In this document: positions 19,568 through 28,985 of the stretch, piece by piece
Layout of the letters: every line of letters starts with the position of its first letter
Numbering within the stretch: position 1 is the first letter of the stretch
Source of the DNA: Brevibacillus laterosporus DSM 25
GTDB lineage: Bacteria > Bacillota > Bacilli > Brevibacillales > Brevibacillaceae
Reading direction: 5' to 3'
Length of the DNA: 64,000 nt
Assembly: GCF_002706795.1 (NCBI RefSeq)
Contig: NZ_CP017705.1
Span: 2,637,001-2,701,000, forward strand
Notes under the pieces: model-generated
Told to the model about the DNA's origin: nothing
Databases searched by the model: none
What the model saw: only the letters and a program-made list of their open reading frames with translations
Made by a program: the position numbers and the translations under genes

Positions 19568-20458
19568 GTGAAGAGAGCACGTCTAATCTACAATCCGACC
19601 TCGGGGCGTGAAGCTGTTCGCCGTCAGTTGCCAGAGATTTTAGAGACGCTGGAAAAGGCCGGATATGAAACTTCTTGTCATGCTACCAAAGGGGAAGGGG
19701 ACGCTACCAGAGAGGCTGCCCGAGCCGTATCCAGACAATTTGACCTTGTCATCGCAGCCGGTGGGGACGGCACTATTTATGAAGTAATCAATGGCATGGC
19801 GGAAAAGAAAAATAGACCTAAGCTTGGCATTATCCCTGCTGGTACAACCAACGATTTTGCCCGGGCCTTAGGTATACCAAAATCGTTAAAAAAAGCAAGT
19901 CAAATCATCGCAGCCGGTCGCACCCAAAAGATGGACGTTGGCAAAATGAACGACCGTTATTTCATTAATATAGCTGGCGGTGGAACACTAACCGAACTCA
20001 CCTATGAAGTGCCAAGTAAATTAAAAACCGTGGTAGGTCAGCTTGCCTACTATTTAAAAGGAATAGAAAAGCTTCCGTTTATCACTCCAACACATATTCG
20101 TATCGAGACACGTAATCAGGTCATGGTCGATGAGGAAGTTATGCTTTTTCTCATTTCGAATAGCAATTCTGTAGGTGGCTTTGAAAAAATAGCTCCTGCA
20201 GCTAGTCTCTCAGATGGAAAGCTCGATTGTATCGTTTTAAAAAAGGCGACATTGCCAGAAATCGTACGTATCGTTAGTATGGCCATTAAAGGAGACCACA
20301 TCAAAGACCCCCATGTTTTATATTTTCAATCGGATTATATCAAAGCAACAACCAAGGACAAACAACAGGTACTTTTAAATCTGGATGGAGAATTGGGTGG
20401 AGAACTACCTTGCGAGTGCTACACCCTTGCCAATCATTTTGAGATTTTTGTACCATGA
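19568..20458 (+). CDS. dgkB: diacylglycerol kinase, DgkB/YegS type
   Basis: Soluble lipid kinase recycling diacylglycerol into phosphatidate during phospholipid turnover. Seen: RLIYNPTSGRE nucleotide-binding start, AAGGDGTIYEVINGM (the GGDGT catalytic loop), GIIPAGTTNDFARALGIP, and a C-terminal DGELGGELPCE. 296 residues, normal. GTG start at 19568 preceded by GAAGAAGGGGACGC. Thirty-five bases before rlmD on the same strand, the common Bacillus arrangement. Confidence 0.92.
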   Translation: MKRARLIYNPTSGREAVRRQLPEILETLEKAGYETSCHATKGEGDATREAARAVSRQFDLVIAAGGDGTIYEVINGMAEKKNRPKLGIIPAGTTNDFARALGIPKSLKKASQIIAAGRTQKMDVGKMNDRYFINIAGGGTLTELTYEVPSKLKTVVGQLAYYLKGIEKLPFITPTHIRIETRNQVMVDEEVMLFLISNSNSVGGFEKIAPAASLSDGKLDCIVLKKATLPEIVRIVSMAIKGDHIKDPHVLYFQSDYIKATTKDKQQVLLNLDGELGGELPCECYTLANHFEIFVP

Positions 20459-20493
20459 CATAGATTTATGCAATATTAAAGGAGCTAGACAGA

Positions 20494-22134
20494 GTGAGAA
20501 AATCAGGAACAGGAAAATCGCAACGCGGTAATAAACAGAGAAAAGAAACGAATCGATCAAAGGAGCAACAGCCTAAGAATTACCCTGTACAGCTGGAGCA
20601 GGTAGTGGACATAGAAATTACTGGTCTTAACCATGAAGCGGAAGGGGTCGGTAGATATAACGGCTATACTTTGTTTGTAAAAGGTGCATTGCCTGGCGAA
20701 ACCGTCAAAGCAAAGGTCATTCATGCCAAAAAGAACTTTGGCTATGCTCAGCTGCTCGAAATAACAGCTACAAGCCATCATAGAGAGGAGCCACCCTGTC
20801 CGGTCTACGATCGTTGTGGCGGCTGTTCCTTACAACACCTAATATATAGCGAGCAACTACGACACAAGCAACAAATCGTCATGGATAACCTGCGCCGAAT
20901 TGGTGGATTCTCAATCGAGGGTGAGGAGCAGAAGGGCTTGGCTGGAAAACGGGAAGCAGATGCTTTGGCACATGGACAGAGCACGACAACAAATGCAGTA
21001 TCCAGTAAAGAGGCAACAGCAGTAGGAACGACGAATGGTGAAGCATCTCCTTCTGACAAAGCCTCCTCTAATCCATCCCTAGCTACATCGCATAACGCTG
21101 AACCAGCAAAGGCTGTGAAGGTGCTTCCTACCCTAGGAATGACAGACCCGTGGCGTTACCGTAACAAGGCACAGGTGCCCATTGGAGAGGAAAATGGCGC
21201 GTTAATCGGTGGCTTCTATGCAGAAAAATCACATGATATTATCGATATCAACGAATGCCTGATCCAGCATCAAGCCAACGATGAAGTGGTAGCAAAAGTG
21301 AAGCGAATCGCAGAACGCTTAGGAATTGAACCATACAACGAGGCAAAGCACACAGGCTTATTACGCCATGTAGTAGCAAAAGTAGGTGCCAAAACAGGAG
21401 ACCTCATGGTAGTGCTCATCACGACAGAAGCATTCCTGCCAGAGAGAGAACAGCTCATCCAGCTTATCCGTACGGAATTACCAGGAGTGAAAAGTATCGT
21501 CCAAAACGTTAACGAGCGCAGAACCAACGTTATTTTTGGAGACCAAACCTTCACGCTGTGGGGCGATGACGTTATTTACGACTATATTGGACCAATTAAG
21601 TTCGCAATCTCGGCCCGCTCCTTTTATCAGGTGAACCCCGAACAGACAGATGTGTTGTACAGCAAAACACTGGAATACGCAGGGTTAGAAGGAGATGAGA
21701 CCGTAATTGATGCCTATTGCGGTATCGGAACAATCTCGCTGTTCCTAGCTCAGAAGGCCAAGCGCGTGTACGGTGTAGAAATTGTACCAGAGGCCATTGC
21801 TGATGCGAAAAAAAATGCGGAGCTAAATGGTTTGGACAACGTAAGCTTTGAAGTGGGACCCGCCGAGGTCGTGATTCCCAACTGGCGCAAGCAAGGGATT
21901 GTCGCTGATGTGATCGTCGTTGACCCACCGCGCAAAGGCTGCGACGAGGCCTTATTAACAACCATTTTGCAAATGCAGCCGAAGAAAGTGGTATATGTGT
22001 CCTGTAATCCGTCTACGTTGGCGCGGGATTTGAAGGTGTTAGCGGAGAAGTATGAGGTTGTGGAAGTGCAGCCGGTGGATATGTTTCCGCATACGGGGCA
22101 TGTTGAGAGTGTGGCTTTGCTTACGTTGAAGTAA
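20494..22134 (+). CDS. rlmD: 23S rRNA (uracil-5-)-methyltransferase, RlmCD/RumA type
   Basis: SAM-dependent m5U methyltransferase. Seen: an N-terminal TRAM domain (about residues 28-92), a [15 protein letters not shown] iron-sulfur cysteine cluster near 107-121, [14 protein letters not shown] (SAM site), VVDPPRKGC and catalytic [14 protein letters not shown]. The protein is 546 residues against a usual ~460. The excess is a low-complexity Ser/Thr/Ala insert at about 144-209. GTG start after AAGGAGCTAGACAGA. The last 40 bases are the target of the island's integrases: site-specific entry at this point leaves the C-terminus [13 protein letters not shown] intact. Confidence 0.93.
   Translation: MRKSGTGKSQRGNKQRKETNRSKEQQPKNYPVQLEQVVDIEITGLNHEAEGVGRYNGYTLFVKGALPGETVKAKVIHAKKNFGYAQLLEITATSHHREEPPCPVYDRCGGCSLQHLIYSEQLRHKQQIVMDNLRRIGGFSIEGEEQKGLAGKREADALAHGQSTTTNAVSSKEATAVGTTNGEASPSDKASSNPSLATSHNAEPAKAVKVLPTLGMTDPWRYRNKAQVPIGEENGALIGGFYAEKSHDIIDINECLIQHQANDEVVAKVKRIAERLGIEPYNEAKHTGLLRHVVAKVGAKTGDLMVVLITTEAFLPEREQLIQLIRTELPGVKSIVQNVNERRTNVIFGDQTFTLWGDDVIYDYIGPIKFAISARSFYQVNPEQTDVLYSKTLEYAGLEGDETVIDAYCGIGTISLFLAQKAKRVYGVEIVPEAIADAKKNAELNGLDNVSFEVGPAEVVIPNWRKQGIVADVIVVDPPRKGCDEALLTTILQMQPKKVVYVSCNPSTLARDLKVLAEKYEVVEVQPVDMFPHTGHVESVALLTLK
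22093..22134 (+). repeat. att-like site A: native rlmD 3' end
   Basis: Reference copy of a repeat beginning ACGGGGCATGTTGAGAGTG. Degenerate or near-exact copies recur at six downstream places in the same orientation. Confidence 0.75.
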
Positions 22135-22136
22135 AT

Positions 22137-22172
22137 GGCGAAAACCCTTGGGATACAAGGGTTTTTTGTTTT
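22137..22172 (+). terminator. terminator of rlmD
   Basis: CGAAAACCCTTG pairs with CAAGGGTTTTTT. A degraded copy of the same hairpin occurs near 54548 next to another rlmD-end copy. Confidence 0.8.
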
Positions 22173-22196
22173 GATTATTTGGTAGGATAGGGAGAA

Positions 22197-22214
22197 TGAC
22201 CACATTTTGACCAC
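22197..22214 (+). repeat. TGACCAC arm-type repeat pair, left end of element 1
   Basis: TGACCAC occurs twice with an ATTT spacer just inside site A. The mirror position inside site B (28967-28985) has TGACCACTTTTTGCTCAC. Such short pairs near att cores are typical binding sites for the N-terminal domain of tyrosine integrases. Confidence 0.5.
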
Positions 22215-22256
22215 AGAAGCTTTAAATATATAGTTTTTTAGCATGTAGATTTGCAG

Positions 22257-22445
22257 TTAAAAGAATTTTATAAGTTGGGCATCTATTACCCATGTCCCAT
22301 CTTTTAACATAGGAGCACTAGTTGCTAACATCTCCGAGAAAATCTTTCCTGAAGGTTCTATCATACGAAATTTTTCACCTTTAATAATTTCATATGTTTC
22401 AACTTCAGTCCACTTTCCATCGCGTATTACTTTAACTGTATTCAT
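22257..22445 (-). CDS. hypothetical protein, 62 residues
   Basis: Small soluble protein (MNTVKVIRDGKWTEVETYEI start) with beta-rich composition, no recognised family. Good site AAAGGAGTGTCCCCTA before the ATG. Last of three small genes lying between the integrase and the rlmD junction, so it is cargo of element 1. Confidence 0.6.
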   Translation of the reverse strand: MNTVKVIRDGKWTEVETYEIIKGEKFRMIEPSGKIFSEMLATSAPMLKDGTWVIDAQLIKFF

Positions 22446-22459
22446 TAGGGGACACTCCT

Positions 22460-22759
22460 TTAAATTTTTTGTTCAAATGTAGGTTTGTTATCTTCATCTA
22501 AAAACTCCCAAACTGCATCTTCTAAATCTAGTTTTTCTAAAACATCTTGTCGTTTCTCATAAAGAAAATCATCTTTCAAAAGTACAGATTGGTATCGTAA
22601 TAAACATTCCTTCGCTCTTTGATGAACTTCTAAATCAGAAAGTTGTTTTATATCAAAATTCCGAATGAAATCATCAAACGCAAAAATTATTGCCTCTGTT
22701 GCTCCGAAAAAATCTAGATCCATCATTAACTCGATAAAAATTGCTTGTTCACGATTCAT
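22460..22759 (-). CDS. hypothetical protein, 99 residues
   Basis: Acidic, helical protein; family not recognised. The start is set at ATG 22759 (MNREQAIFIE) because AAGGAGTTG precedes it. An ATG seven codons upstream overlaps that ribosome site. Fifteen bases before the next small gene on the same strand, so it is co-transcribed. Confidence 0.6.
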   Translation of the reverse strand: MNREQAIFIELMMDLDFFGATEAIIFAFDDFIRNFDIKQLSDLEVHQRAKECLLRYQSVLLKDDFLYEKRQDVLEKLDLEDAVWEFLDEDNKPTFEQKI

Positions 22760-22786
22760 TGTAGAATCAACTCCTTCCAATAACTT

Positions 22787-23209
22787 TCAAAGAGAGAAAT
22801 CAATATCATCATCGTCATATTGATCAATTAATCCTTCTTGAGTAGCGTCTTCCACAATTTTTGTTACTAAGGAATCTTCTATAAAACGTTTTACTTTTTC
22901 TATATTGCGTTCTTCATCATAGGGAGTAGCCCAACTAATTACATTTCCTATTGAGTCTAGTATCGTTAACATATATTTTTGGAATATATTATAATCCGCG
23001 TTACACTCACTTTTTATGTCTAGCTCCCAGATCAATTGCTTTATTGCGGCCAGTCTAATATCTGAGTTCCAATGATTTTTCTCATCTCCTTGAATTAATA
23101 TGGAAAGGGTTACTCCGTTTTCATTTCCAGAGCATCTGATATCGAAGGGCTTATTAATATCAAACCCATGTTCAGAAATTGTTGAAAGAAATTTTACTCT
23201 ATTGCTCAT
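22787..23209 (-). CDS. hypothetical protein, 140 residues
   Basis: Soluble protein with an Asp-rich C-terminus (DQYDDDDIDF). No family recognised. ATG preceded by GGAGGTAATTAA. Between the integrase gene and two smaller unknown genes, all on the minus strand; together they look like an accessory operon of the integrative element. A toxin-antitoxin or exclusion role is possible but not shown. Confidence 0.62.
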   Translation of the reverse strand: MSNRVKFLSTISEHGFDINKPFDIRCSGNENGVTLSILIQGDEKNHWNSDIRLAAIKQLIWELDIKSECNADYNIFQKYMLTILDSIGNVISWATPYDEERNIEKVKRFIEDSLVTKIVEDATQEGLIDQYDDDDIDFSL

Positions 23210-23254
23210 TTAATTACCTCCATCATTATTTAATTAGTAGAAAATCAGTAATGT

Positions 23255-24400
23255 TTAAAACTCAATGAGCTTTTTTAATTTCATGGCTTCTTCAAATCTT
23301 CTAGCTGTCTGCTCTTGCATATCCCTAGTGACATGACTATAAACATTCATTGTCATGGAGGCATCAGAATGACCAAGACGCTCAGATACGATTTTTACAT
23401 GTTCACCCAACTGTAAAAGGATTGTTGCATGAGTATGTCGTAAATCATGAAATCTAATCTTAGTAACATTACTTTTCTTTATTAGTCTTCTAAAATTATC
23501 TGTTAGGCTTCTTGGATGAATAGGAACTCCTAACTCATTTGCAATGACTAGACCAAGATCGTCATAGATTTCTCCGACTTTAGTTATATGATGTTGTTGT
23601 AATTCTTTATGGACTTGAAGTTCTTTTACCAAGGATTCAGGAATGGATACGAGACGATTAGAGCGACCTGTTTTTGGCTCCCAAAAATGAAATTCACCCC
23701 CTTTCGAATAATAGAGATTTTGGCAAACACTGAGTTTTCCATTTGTTAAATCAATATCTTTCCAACGTAAGGCTAGAACCTCACCTCTACGTAATCCTGT
23801 ATAGATGGCAATGAGATAAATCATGTAAAAGTTATGATTTTTTTCTTCTTTGGCTATACTTAGAAAGCGATTAATTTCTTCAATTGACCACACTACCTTT
23901 TCTTTTTTTCGTATGGTAGGTGGATCAACCAAATCAAAAATATTAGATTGAATATTCTGTATCCTAATCTGATACTTCATAAAACTTCGCATAATTGCAT
24001 GTAAGTATGTGATGTACTCCGGAGTAAGGTTTTCATCTTGAAGTCTTTTATAGTATTTTTGGATGTGTACCGGTTTTAACTCTCCTAATTTAACATGTCC
24101 AAATGCAGGGATTAGGCGTTTTAAAATAGCTTTTGAATAGTTTTCATAAGTGGATAAACGTAAAGTAGCCTTTAACTGATAGTCTAACCATTCGAGCATA
24201 AGGTCAGATATCGCTTTTTTGGATGGTTCTATGTAATTATTTCTTCCAATAAGGGTAATTAATTCAGCACATGCTTTTTCAGCTTCCTTTTTTGTTTTGA
24301 AACCGCCTTTTGTTTTTTGCTCTCTGGAGCTATCTGGTTTTCTTCCTATATCTACAGTGAACGACCATGTGTTACCACGTTTTCTAAAGTATCCTTTCAT
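23255..24400 (-). CDS. int: tyrosine site-specific integrase of element 1
   Basis: Catalyses integration and excision at the rlmD 3' end. Seen: N-terminal arm-binding domain (GYFRKRGNTWSFTVDIG), SAM-like core-binding domain (about residues 60-150), and a catalytic domain with R of TGLRRGEVLALRW, HDLRHTHATIL, LGHSDASMTMNVYSH (nucleophile Tyr). 381 residues, full length, phage phi-LC3/Tn916-like. Its ATG overlaps the TGA of the excisionase gene, so the two are coupled. The only intact tyrosine integrase in the window, and so the candidate for mobilising element 1. Confidence 0.93.
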   Translation of the reverse strand: MKGYFRKRGNTWSFTVDIGRKPDSSREQKTKGGFKTKKEAEKACAELITLIGRNNYIEPSKKAISDLMLEWLDYQLKATLRLSTYENYSKAILKRLIPAFGHVKLGELKPVHIQKYYKRLQDENLTPEYITYLHAIMRSFMKYQIRIQNIQSNIFDLVDPPTIRKKEKVVWSIEEINRFLSIAKEEKNHNFYMIYLIAIYTGLRRGEVLALRWKDIDLTNGKLSVCQNLYYSKGGEFHFWEPKTGRSNRLVSIPESLVKELQVHKELQQHHITKVGEIYDDLGLVIANELGVPIHPRSLTDNFRRLIKKSNVTKIRFHDLRHTHATILLQLGEHVKIVSERLGHSDASMTMNVYSHVTRDMQEQTARRFEEAMKLKKLIEF

Positions 24401-24612
24401 ACGATTGAGTTACCAGATTGCATATTGAGCCAAGAAAAGAATGAGTCTCTAGCAACTCGTTTGCATCGACCTATACGAATAAGAGGGAAGTTATTTCGCT
24501 CCATGATCTCATAAGCCACACGTTTAGATACACCAATTATTTCTGACAAATCTGAAGCATTTAAAACCAAGGGATAATCTTCAATTTTTTTCGTTTGGGT
24601 ATTATTGATCAT
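24397..24612 (-). CDS. xis: excisionase-like helix-turn-helix protein
   Basis: Seventy-one residues with the MerR/HTH_17-like fold LNASDLSEIIGVSKRVAYEIMERNNFPLIRIGRCKRVARDSF (quoted only to show the winged-helix pattern). This is the usual excisionase placed directly before an integrase. Start at ATG 24612 (MINNTQ) with GGAGAG upstream. It overlaps the end of the Rep gene by 11 bases and the start of int by ATGA. Confidence 0.82.
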   Translation of the reverse strand: MINNTQTKKIEDYPLVLNASDLSEIIGVSKRVAYEIMERNNFPLIRIGRCKRVARDSFFSWLNMQSGNSIV

Positions 24613-25741
24613 TTTCCATCTCTCCATGTTCATTTTGATTAGGTAATAAGTATCTATCTCTTCTTAGATGCATTTCTTGATTGAACGTTGAGTTTTTATG
24701 GGATAGTTTTACTTCGACCCATGATTGAATTACTTTACTGGTGTCCTCAATATTATCGTGCTTACTAAGTGCTGCTACAGACAACATTAGCCCAGCAGTT
24801 TGATTCAGTAATTGTAAGAGGTTCCCTTGTTTAATTACTTTTCTAACTAGTGGGGAAGGCTGATAATTCAGTCCTGCGCTCTCAATGATCTTCCATTTTC
24901 TCTTAACCTTCCATCTACTAACATTGTCCTTTGAAGGTTGTCTAATAGAAAGCCATTCCCCAGTAAGATATGCCCACAATCTATCCTCCTTTTGAAGCAA
25001 TTCTTCTATGGTGTTAATAGCAAATTGTTTTAAAATATGCCTTCTTATTTCAAATTCAACTCGCCAAACAACTTTTGATTCATCCCAGCCGTTTTCTTGC
25101 CAAATTTGTTTAAACCATGTTTTCCCAGACACAGTTAACTCTATAAGCTTGTTGTAGATACGACAGTGCAAACTGCCTCTCGCTCCGATCTTTAGACCAC
25201 TAAATTCACGACCCTCAGAAAATTCACTTGGAACGAATCGTTCTTCTTTTTTTCTTGCTCTAGAAACCACTCCTTTAGAATCAATTTGCTTGAAAACTAC
25301 CTCATCGGTATCCACACAAATATCAGTGCGTGAAAGTTTATTAGTCAATAGAATCGCATCAAAATTAGAAAACCAGTTCAAGAAATTTTGATAAGCTTGC
25401 TTACAACCGTATGACCATAAATATTCAGAGAAGAATTTAACTACAATAGGTGGATTAGAATTCATCTCGGTTTTTACAAAGCAGATAGAAAAGTCTTTAC
25501 TAGTTAATTTGTAAGTGTAAAAAGGAATACCGGTTCGCTCAACGGTGAGTACAAGGTTACCAATCGAGATGGTTTGGATATCCATTGATTCTTGAGCAGC
25601 TTTTTTTAGTTTTTCAAATTGCTCAAGATAAGCAGAAAAAGCAGTTTGATAATCTTCTACTATTAATCCAAGTTCGATTGTGTCAATTGCTTTCAGTATC
25701 AAGGCATCTACCTCACTTTGGTTGTAATTACAGCCCAGCAT
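24602..25741 (-). CDS. replication initiation (Rep_trans-like) protein
   Basis: 379 residues. The SRTDICVDTDEVVF motif and the later RIYNKLIELTVSGK and WRVEFEIRR are typical of the Rep_trans/rolling-circle initiator family of small plasmids and Gram-positive integrative elements, which nick an origin or oriT. The catalytic Tyr cannot be fixed by eye. ATG overlaps the edge of a GC-rich block. First gene of the rep-xis-int operon. It suggests the element replicates autonomously after excision or is mobilised as a relaxase substrate. Confidence 0.75.
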   Translation of the reverse strand: MLGCNYNQSEVDALILKAIDTIELGLIVEDYQTAFSAYLEQFEKLKKAAQESMDIQTISIGNLVLTVERTGIPFYTYKLTSKDFSICFVKTEMNSNPPIVVKFFSEYLWSYGCKQAYQNFLNWFSNFDAILLTNKLSRTDICVDTDEVVFKQIDSKGVVSRARKKEERFVPSEFSEGREFSGLKIGARGSLHCRIYNKLIELTVSGKTWFKQIWQENGWDESKVVWRVEFEIRRHILKQFAINTIEELLQKEDRLWAYLTGEWLSIRQPSKDNVSRWKVKRKWKIIESAGLNYQPSPLVRKVIKQGNLLQLLNQTAGLMLSVAALSKHDNIEDTSKVIQSWVEVKLSHKNSTFNQEMHLRRDRYLLPNQNEHGEMENDQ

Positions 25742-25934
25742 GTTATATGGGTGCTGGGCAACCTCGGTGGAACCAAGGGGCTAACGCCTCAGCCCTGACA
25801 TGGAGCCTCTGCGAGTGTGCAGGACAAGGCTTATCAGCCAGGTCAAAAAGCGACCTGTCCGCTAAACCAGCCTGGCACATCTCGCCTCTCCATATCAAGG
25901 CCAAGCCAGCGTTACACACTGGTATCGGCTGCGC
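25733..25934. other. GC-rich structured block, putative origin (dso/oriT)
   Basis: About 200 bases clearly richer in G+C than the surrounding A+T-rich element, lying directly upstream of the rep gene. It begins with a hairpin GCCCAGC/GCTGGGC (25733-25758) and contains further short inverted repeats. It encodes no supported gene. Position and structure suggest the Rep target; no nick site is demonstrated. Confidence 0.4.
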
Positions 25935-26075
25935 TCATTTCATGGCTTGCCGGGCTAGATCCACCTGCATTTTGATTTTTTTCTCCAATGAAATTTGAAT
26001 AGCTCTAGTTTTTGAGAGTGCCTGAAAGTACTTTTCGATCTCATTGAATAATTTATTAAGTTGGTTAGTTTTCAT
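25935..26075 (-). CDS. small helical protein, 46 residues
   Basis: ATG at 26075 follows GAGGGTGATTAA, a good ribosome site. The product (MKTNQLNKLFNEIEKYFQAL start, ends ARQAMK) is a charged, probably coiled helix. It sits at the head of the rep-xis-int side of the element, divergent from the repressor. Function unknown; its place suits a replication accessory or copy-control protein. Confidence 0.55.
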   Translation of the reverse strand: MKTNQLNKLFNEIEKYFQALSKTRAIQISLEKKIKMQVDLARQAMK

Positions 26076-26218
26076 TTAATCACCCTCTTTGTTACTTTTT
26101 TGTAACTTATGTTGATGAAAATATCATCTATAATTTCATGGTATAATGTTGATATTAATTTGTCAACAGTGTGATTTAAAAATCACATTTTAATCGTTTT
26201 TAAATAAGGAGAAATCCA

Positions 26219-26944
26219 ATGGACTATTATAAAATGCTTATAGACATGATTGAAAAAAGTGGATTAACACTTCAAGAAATAGCTAATAGATGTGAAGATG
26301 AATACGGAGTAAAAATTAATAGATCTTACATTAGTAAGTTACAAACCAGAAAGCAAGCGCCAGCTTCTGATGAGGTTAATGTTGCATTAGCAAAGGTTTG
26401 TGGAGGTGATGTAGAGAAGTTTCGATATGAAGGTTACATTGAAAAAGCTCCAGATTTTATAAAGGAGTTTATTCATAATGTATCTATGACACTAAAAGAG
26501 ATGACGATTTTCACAATGAAAAAATACTTTCCAGAAGAACAATTAAAAAATGCAGTAAATAAAATTAATAATAACTCAGCATTAGAAATTCTTGAGAAAT
26601 CTAAAAAATATCTGGATGATGTAAAAAAAGAGGTCCCTGATTTATCTCGTCCCGAGTTTTTGTTATCTTTAATTGGCTTTGAAATGAAAGATGATTCGAT
26701 GGAACCAGTTATACCTAAGGGATCGATTGTTAGTATCGATTATAGAAAAGCGATTAATAATGGGGATATTGTACTTGTTAGTTTGGCTGAAAGTGATGAG
26801 GAAAATTACGTTATTAGGAGAGTAATTAATATGGGAGATAAAGTGATGTTAATTAGTGAAAGATCGCATTATGAAGCTCAAGAAATAGAGAAAATGGCAA
26901 TAAAACATATGTGGAAAGTAACAGCTACTAGAATAGAGTTTTAA
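26219..26944 (+). CDS. XRE/S24-peptidase-type repressor
   Basis: 241 residues: an N-terminal helix-turn-helix (about 8-60, LQEIANRCEDEYGVKINRSY), a helical linker, and a C-terminal S24/LexA-like domain (about 150-235) with the catalytic-Ser motif DDSMEP. The Lys expected in the second half of the S24 dyad is not obvious; NYVIRRV has Arg there, so self-cleavage is uncertain. ATG with AAGGAGAAATCCA. Divergent from the rep-xis-int operon, so probably its repressor. Confidence 0.85.
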   Translation: MDYYKMLIDMIEKSGLTLQEIANRCEDEYGVKINRSYISKLQTRKQAPASDEVNVALAKVCGGDVEKFRYEGYIEKAPDFIKEFIHNVSMTLKEMTIFTMKKYFPEEQLKNAVNKINNNSALEILEKSKKYLDDVKKEVPDLSRPEFLLSLIGFEMKDDSMEPVIPKGSIVSIDYRKAINNGDIVLVSLAESDEENYVIRRVINMGDKVMLISERSHYEAQEIEKMAIKHMWKVTATRIEF

Positions 26945-27505
26945 AATGAGATTTTAGATACCATTAAAAAATTTGTTTATATTAATATACAAGAGATACG
27001 AGAGCCGCCAAGAGCGTCTCTCGGTCGACTTCGTGCAGTTCGTATAAATAAGCATTCTGTTTATATTAATAAATTGACCAGTTTTAAGGTTGTAAAGGCT
27101 GAATTTATTTTTAGTACTCTATCTAAGACAACAAACTCTCTTTGACATCATAAGGATGATACTGTTTACTAAGTTCCTAGCAATGGCTTTTTATACTTTT
27201 ACTCAAAGAAGATAATACCAGTCCAGTTCTTATTTCGTTTTAATTATTTGATTATTACCTTTATTGTGTTTTTTATTAATAATTAATTGCTGTGTTAAAA
27301 AGTGGAAAATTAAAATATAAGATAGTATGAATATTTTTTATAGAAATAACTGATATAAAACATCCTGGGAATTTAATGTTTATACCTGGGTTATAAAAAT
27401 AAAAATCCTGGTATCATAAAAAAAAATCCAGGGTATTTACAAAGTGATATTTTTATAGAATAATAGTCTACATATAATATGGGGAATTAGAAAGGAGTTT
27501 TGAAA
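26945..27505. promoter_or_regulatory. 560-base leader with repeated CCWGG-centred motifs
   Basis: No coding frame. At about 27362-27440 the motifs ATCCTGGG, ACCTGGGTTA, ATCCTGGTAT and ATCCAGGGTATTTA recur at 20-25 base spacing just upstream of the DGQHR gene. Another pair (AATCCAGGGATATTTA, GCCTGG) follows the gene at about 28990. They could be operators. The upstream part contains AATTTGTTTATATTAAT twice (about 26970 and 27055). Confidence 0.4.
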
Positions 27506-28939
27506 ATGGTAGTTTCAAATAATTATCAGGAAGGTACAGTACAACTAAGCGACCTTATTAAGCGAGGGGACACTACTGAATTACAAATTAAAGCATTTCT
27601 TTGCAATAATCTTGGGAATGCAACATTATTAGCGAAAATTCCTATGTACGATTTTTATAGAATGTCCGAAGTTGCTAATGATCGAAGTGAAAACGGGGAA
27701 CCCGTAGCCCAAAGAAAACTTGATGTAAAACATGCAACTGAACTTGCGAGATACATATTAAAAGGACTAATTTCTACTACTGTTAAATTGAACGCTGGCG
27801 ATAATAGTTCAATTATGCATGCAAGATTAAAGTTACAAGAGATGATAGGTAAGCAGCCATATATGGCTTTGCAACCTATAGTTGCTAATTTAAGAACTGC
27901 TGGCCCTAATGGTATTAATCTTCGTGTAAATCCAATAGAAACACCAGAAAAAGAAGGGGTTGGTGTTAGACTTTGGATGGGTCAGAGAGATATTTTATGG
28001 GTAGTAGATGGTCAACATCGTAGAAAAGCTATACAGATAGTAATAGAATTTCTTGAAGAAGTAAGGCTAGAACAAAAATACCCTCCAAAAAAACAATCAC
28101 TTTTCCCTCATAATCGTGATGATCGTTTTTTACCACAAGATGAATTAGCTGTTTGGATGGAGTGCTATGAATTAACCAGAGGTGAATGTACTATCAGTTT
28201 AGATATTCACCTGGGACTCGGTATTATAGAAGAAAGACAGTTATTTCATGATCTCAATAACTTAGCTAAAAAAGTTGAAAAAAGCCTTGCTTTGGAGTTC
28301 GACAGTTCTAATCCTGTTAATGCGTTCATTAAGGATCATCTAATAGAAGGAAATTATGTGAAAGTTTCTTTAGGAGATAATAAAGTTGATTGGGAAAATG
28401 ATGATGGATCATTCACGAGGAAAGATATTGTTGCAGTTAATGCTCATCTAATTTTGAATAAAACGAATATTAATAGTGCAACACCAGCTTTGGTTACTCC
28501 TCGCTTAGGCGTGGCTAAACGTTTTTGGGAAGCTGTAGTTCAAATTCCTGATTTTGGGGATACTAATGCTAAGGGAAAAACAGTTGCTGCACAACCTGTC
28601 GTGCTTAAAGCACTTGCGAAGTTAACTTACGACTTTGCATTTGGTAGATACCCGGATAATGAGCTGCTGAACAGATTCTTGGATGGTATAACAGAAATAG
28701 ATTTTAGTCATGATAACCCAATGTGGCGCTACTATCAGCTTAAGCTTGATGAAATCCAAAAGTATGGTTTGGAAGATCTTGCAGTGTACCTACCAGATAA
28801 TTCTAGTGGTAATCGAGATGTAGGGTTTTATGATGAAGAAACTGGTTGGATGCGTTTTGGTAGTAAGCACAATGATATTTTCCCAATTATAGCAGATATG
28901 ATTAGATGGAAACTTAATCTTCCGAGTCGTCATAAGTAA
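27506..28939 (+). CDS. DGQHR-domain protein (DndB-like)
   Basis: 477 residues with the VVDGQHRRKAIQ signature near residue 167, defining the DGQHR superfamily that includes DndB/DpdB-like DNA-modification-associated proteins. N-terminal part and a C-terminal ~150 residues are not recognised. The start is ATG 27506, nine bases after AAAGGAG; TTG 27500 is too close. It stands alone, with no dnd or dpd genes nearby. It may sense DNA or modification state, or control element genes. Codon use is A+T-rich like the rest of element 1. Confidence 0.78.
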   Translation: MVVSNNYQEGTVQLSDLIKRGDTTELQIKAFLCNNLGNATLLAKIPMYDFYRMSEVANDRSENGEPVAQRKLDVKHATELARYILKGLISTTVKLNAGDNSSIMHARLKLQEMIGKQPYMALQPIVANLRTAGPNGINLRVNPIETPEKEGVGVRLWMGQRDILWVVDGQHRRKAIQIVIEFLEEVRLEQKYPPKKQSLFPHNRDDRFLPQDELAVWMECYELTRGECTISLDIHLGLGIIEERQLFHDLNNLAKKVEKSLALEFDSSNPVNAFIKDHLIEGNYVKVSLGDNKVDWENDDGSFTRKDIVAVNAHLILNKTNINSATPALVTPRLGVAKRFWEAVVQIPDFGDTNAKGKTVAAQPVVLKALAKLTYDFAFGRYPDNELLNRFLDGITEIDFSHDNPMWRYYQLKLDEIQKYGLEDLAVYLPDNSSGNRDVGFYDEETGWMRFGSKHNDIFPIIADMIRWKLNLPSRHK

Positions 28940-28966
28940 TTGTTTTTATTCATATGAATTGAGTAA

Positions 28967-28985
28967 TGACCACTTTTTGCTCACA
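28967..28985 (+). repeat. TGACCAC arm-type repeat, right end of element 1
   Basis: TGACCACTTTTTGCTCAC matches, with changes, the pair at 22197-22214. It lies just inside site B. Confidence 0.45.
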
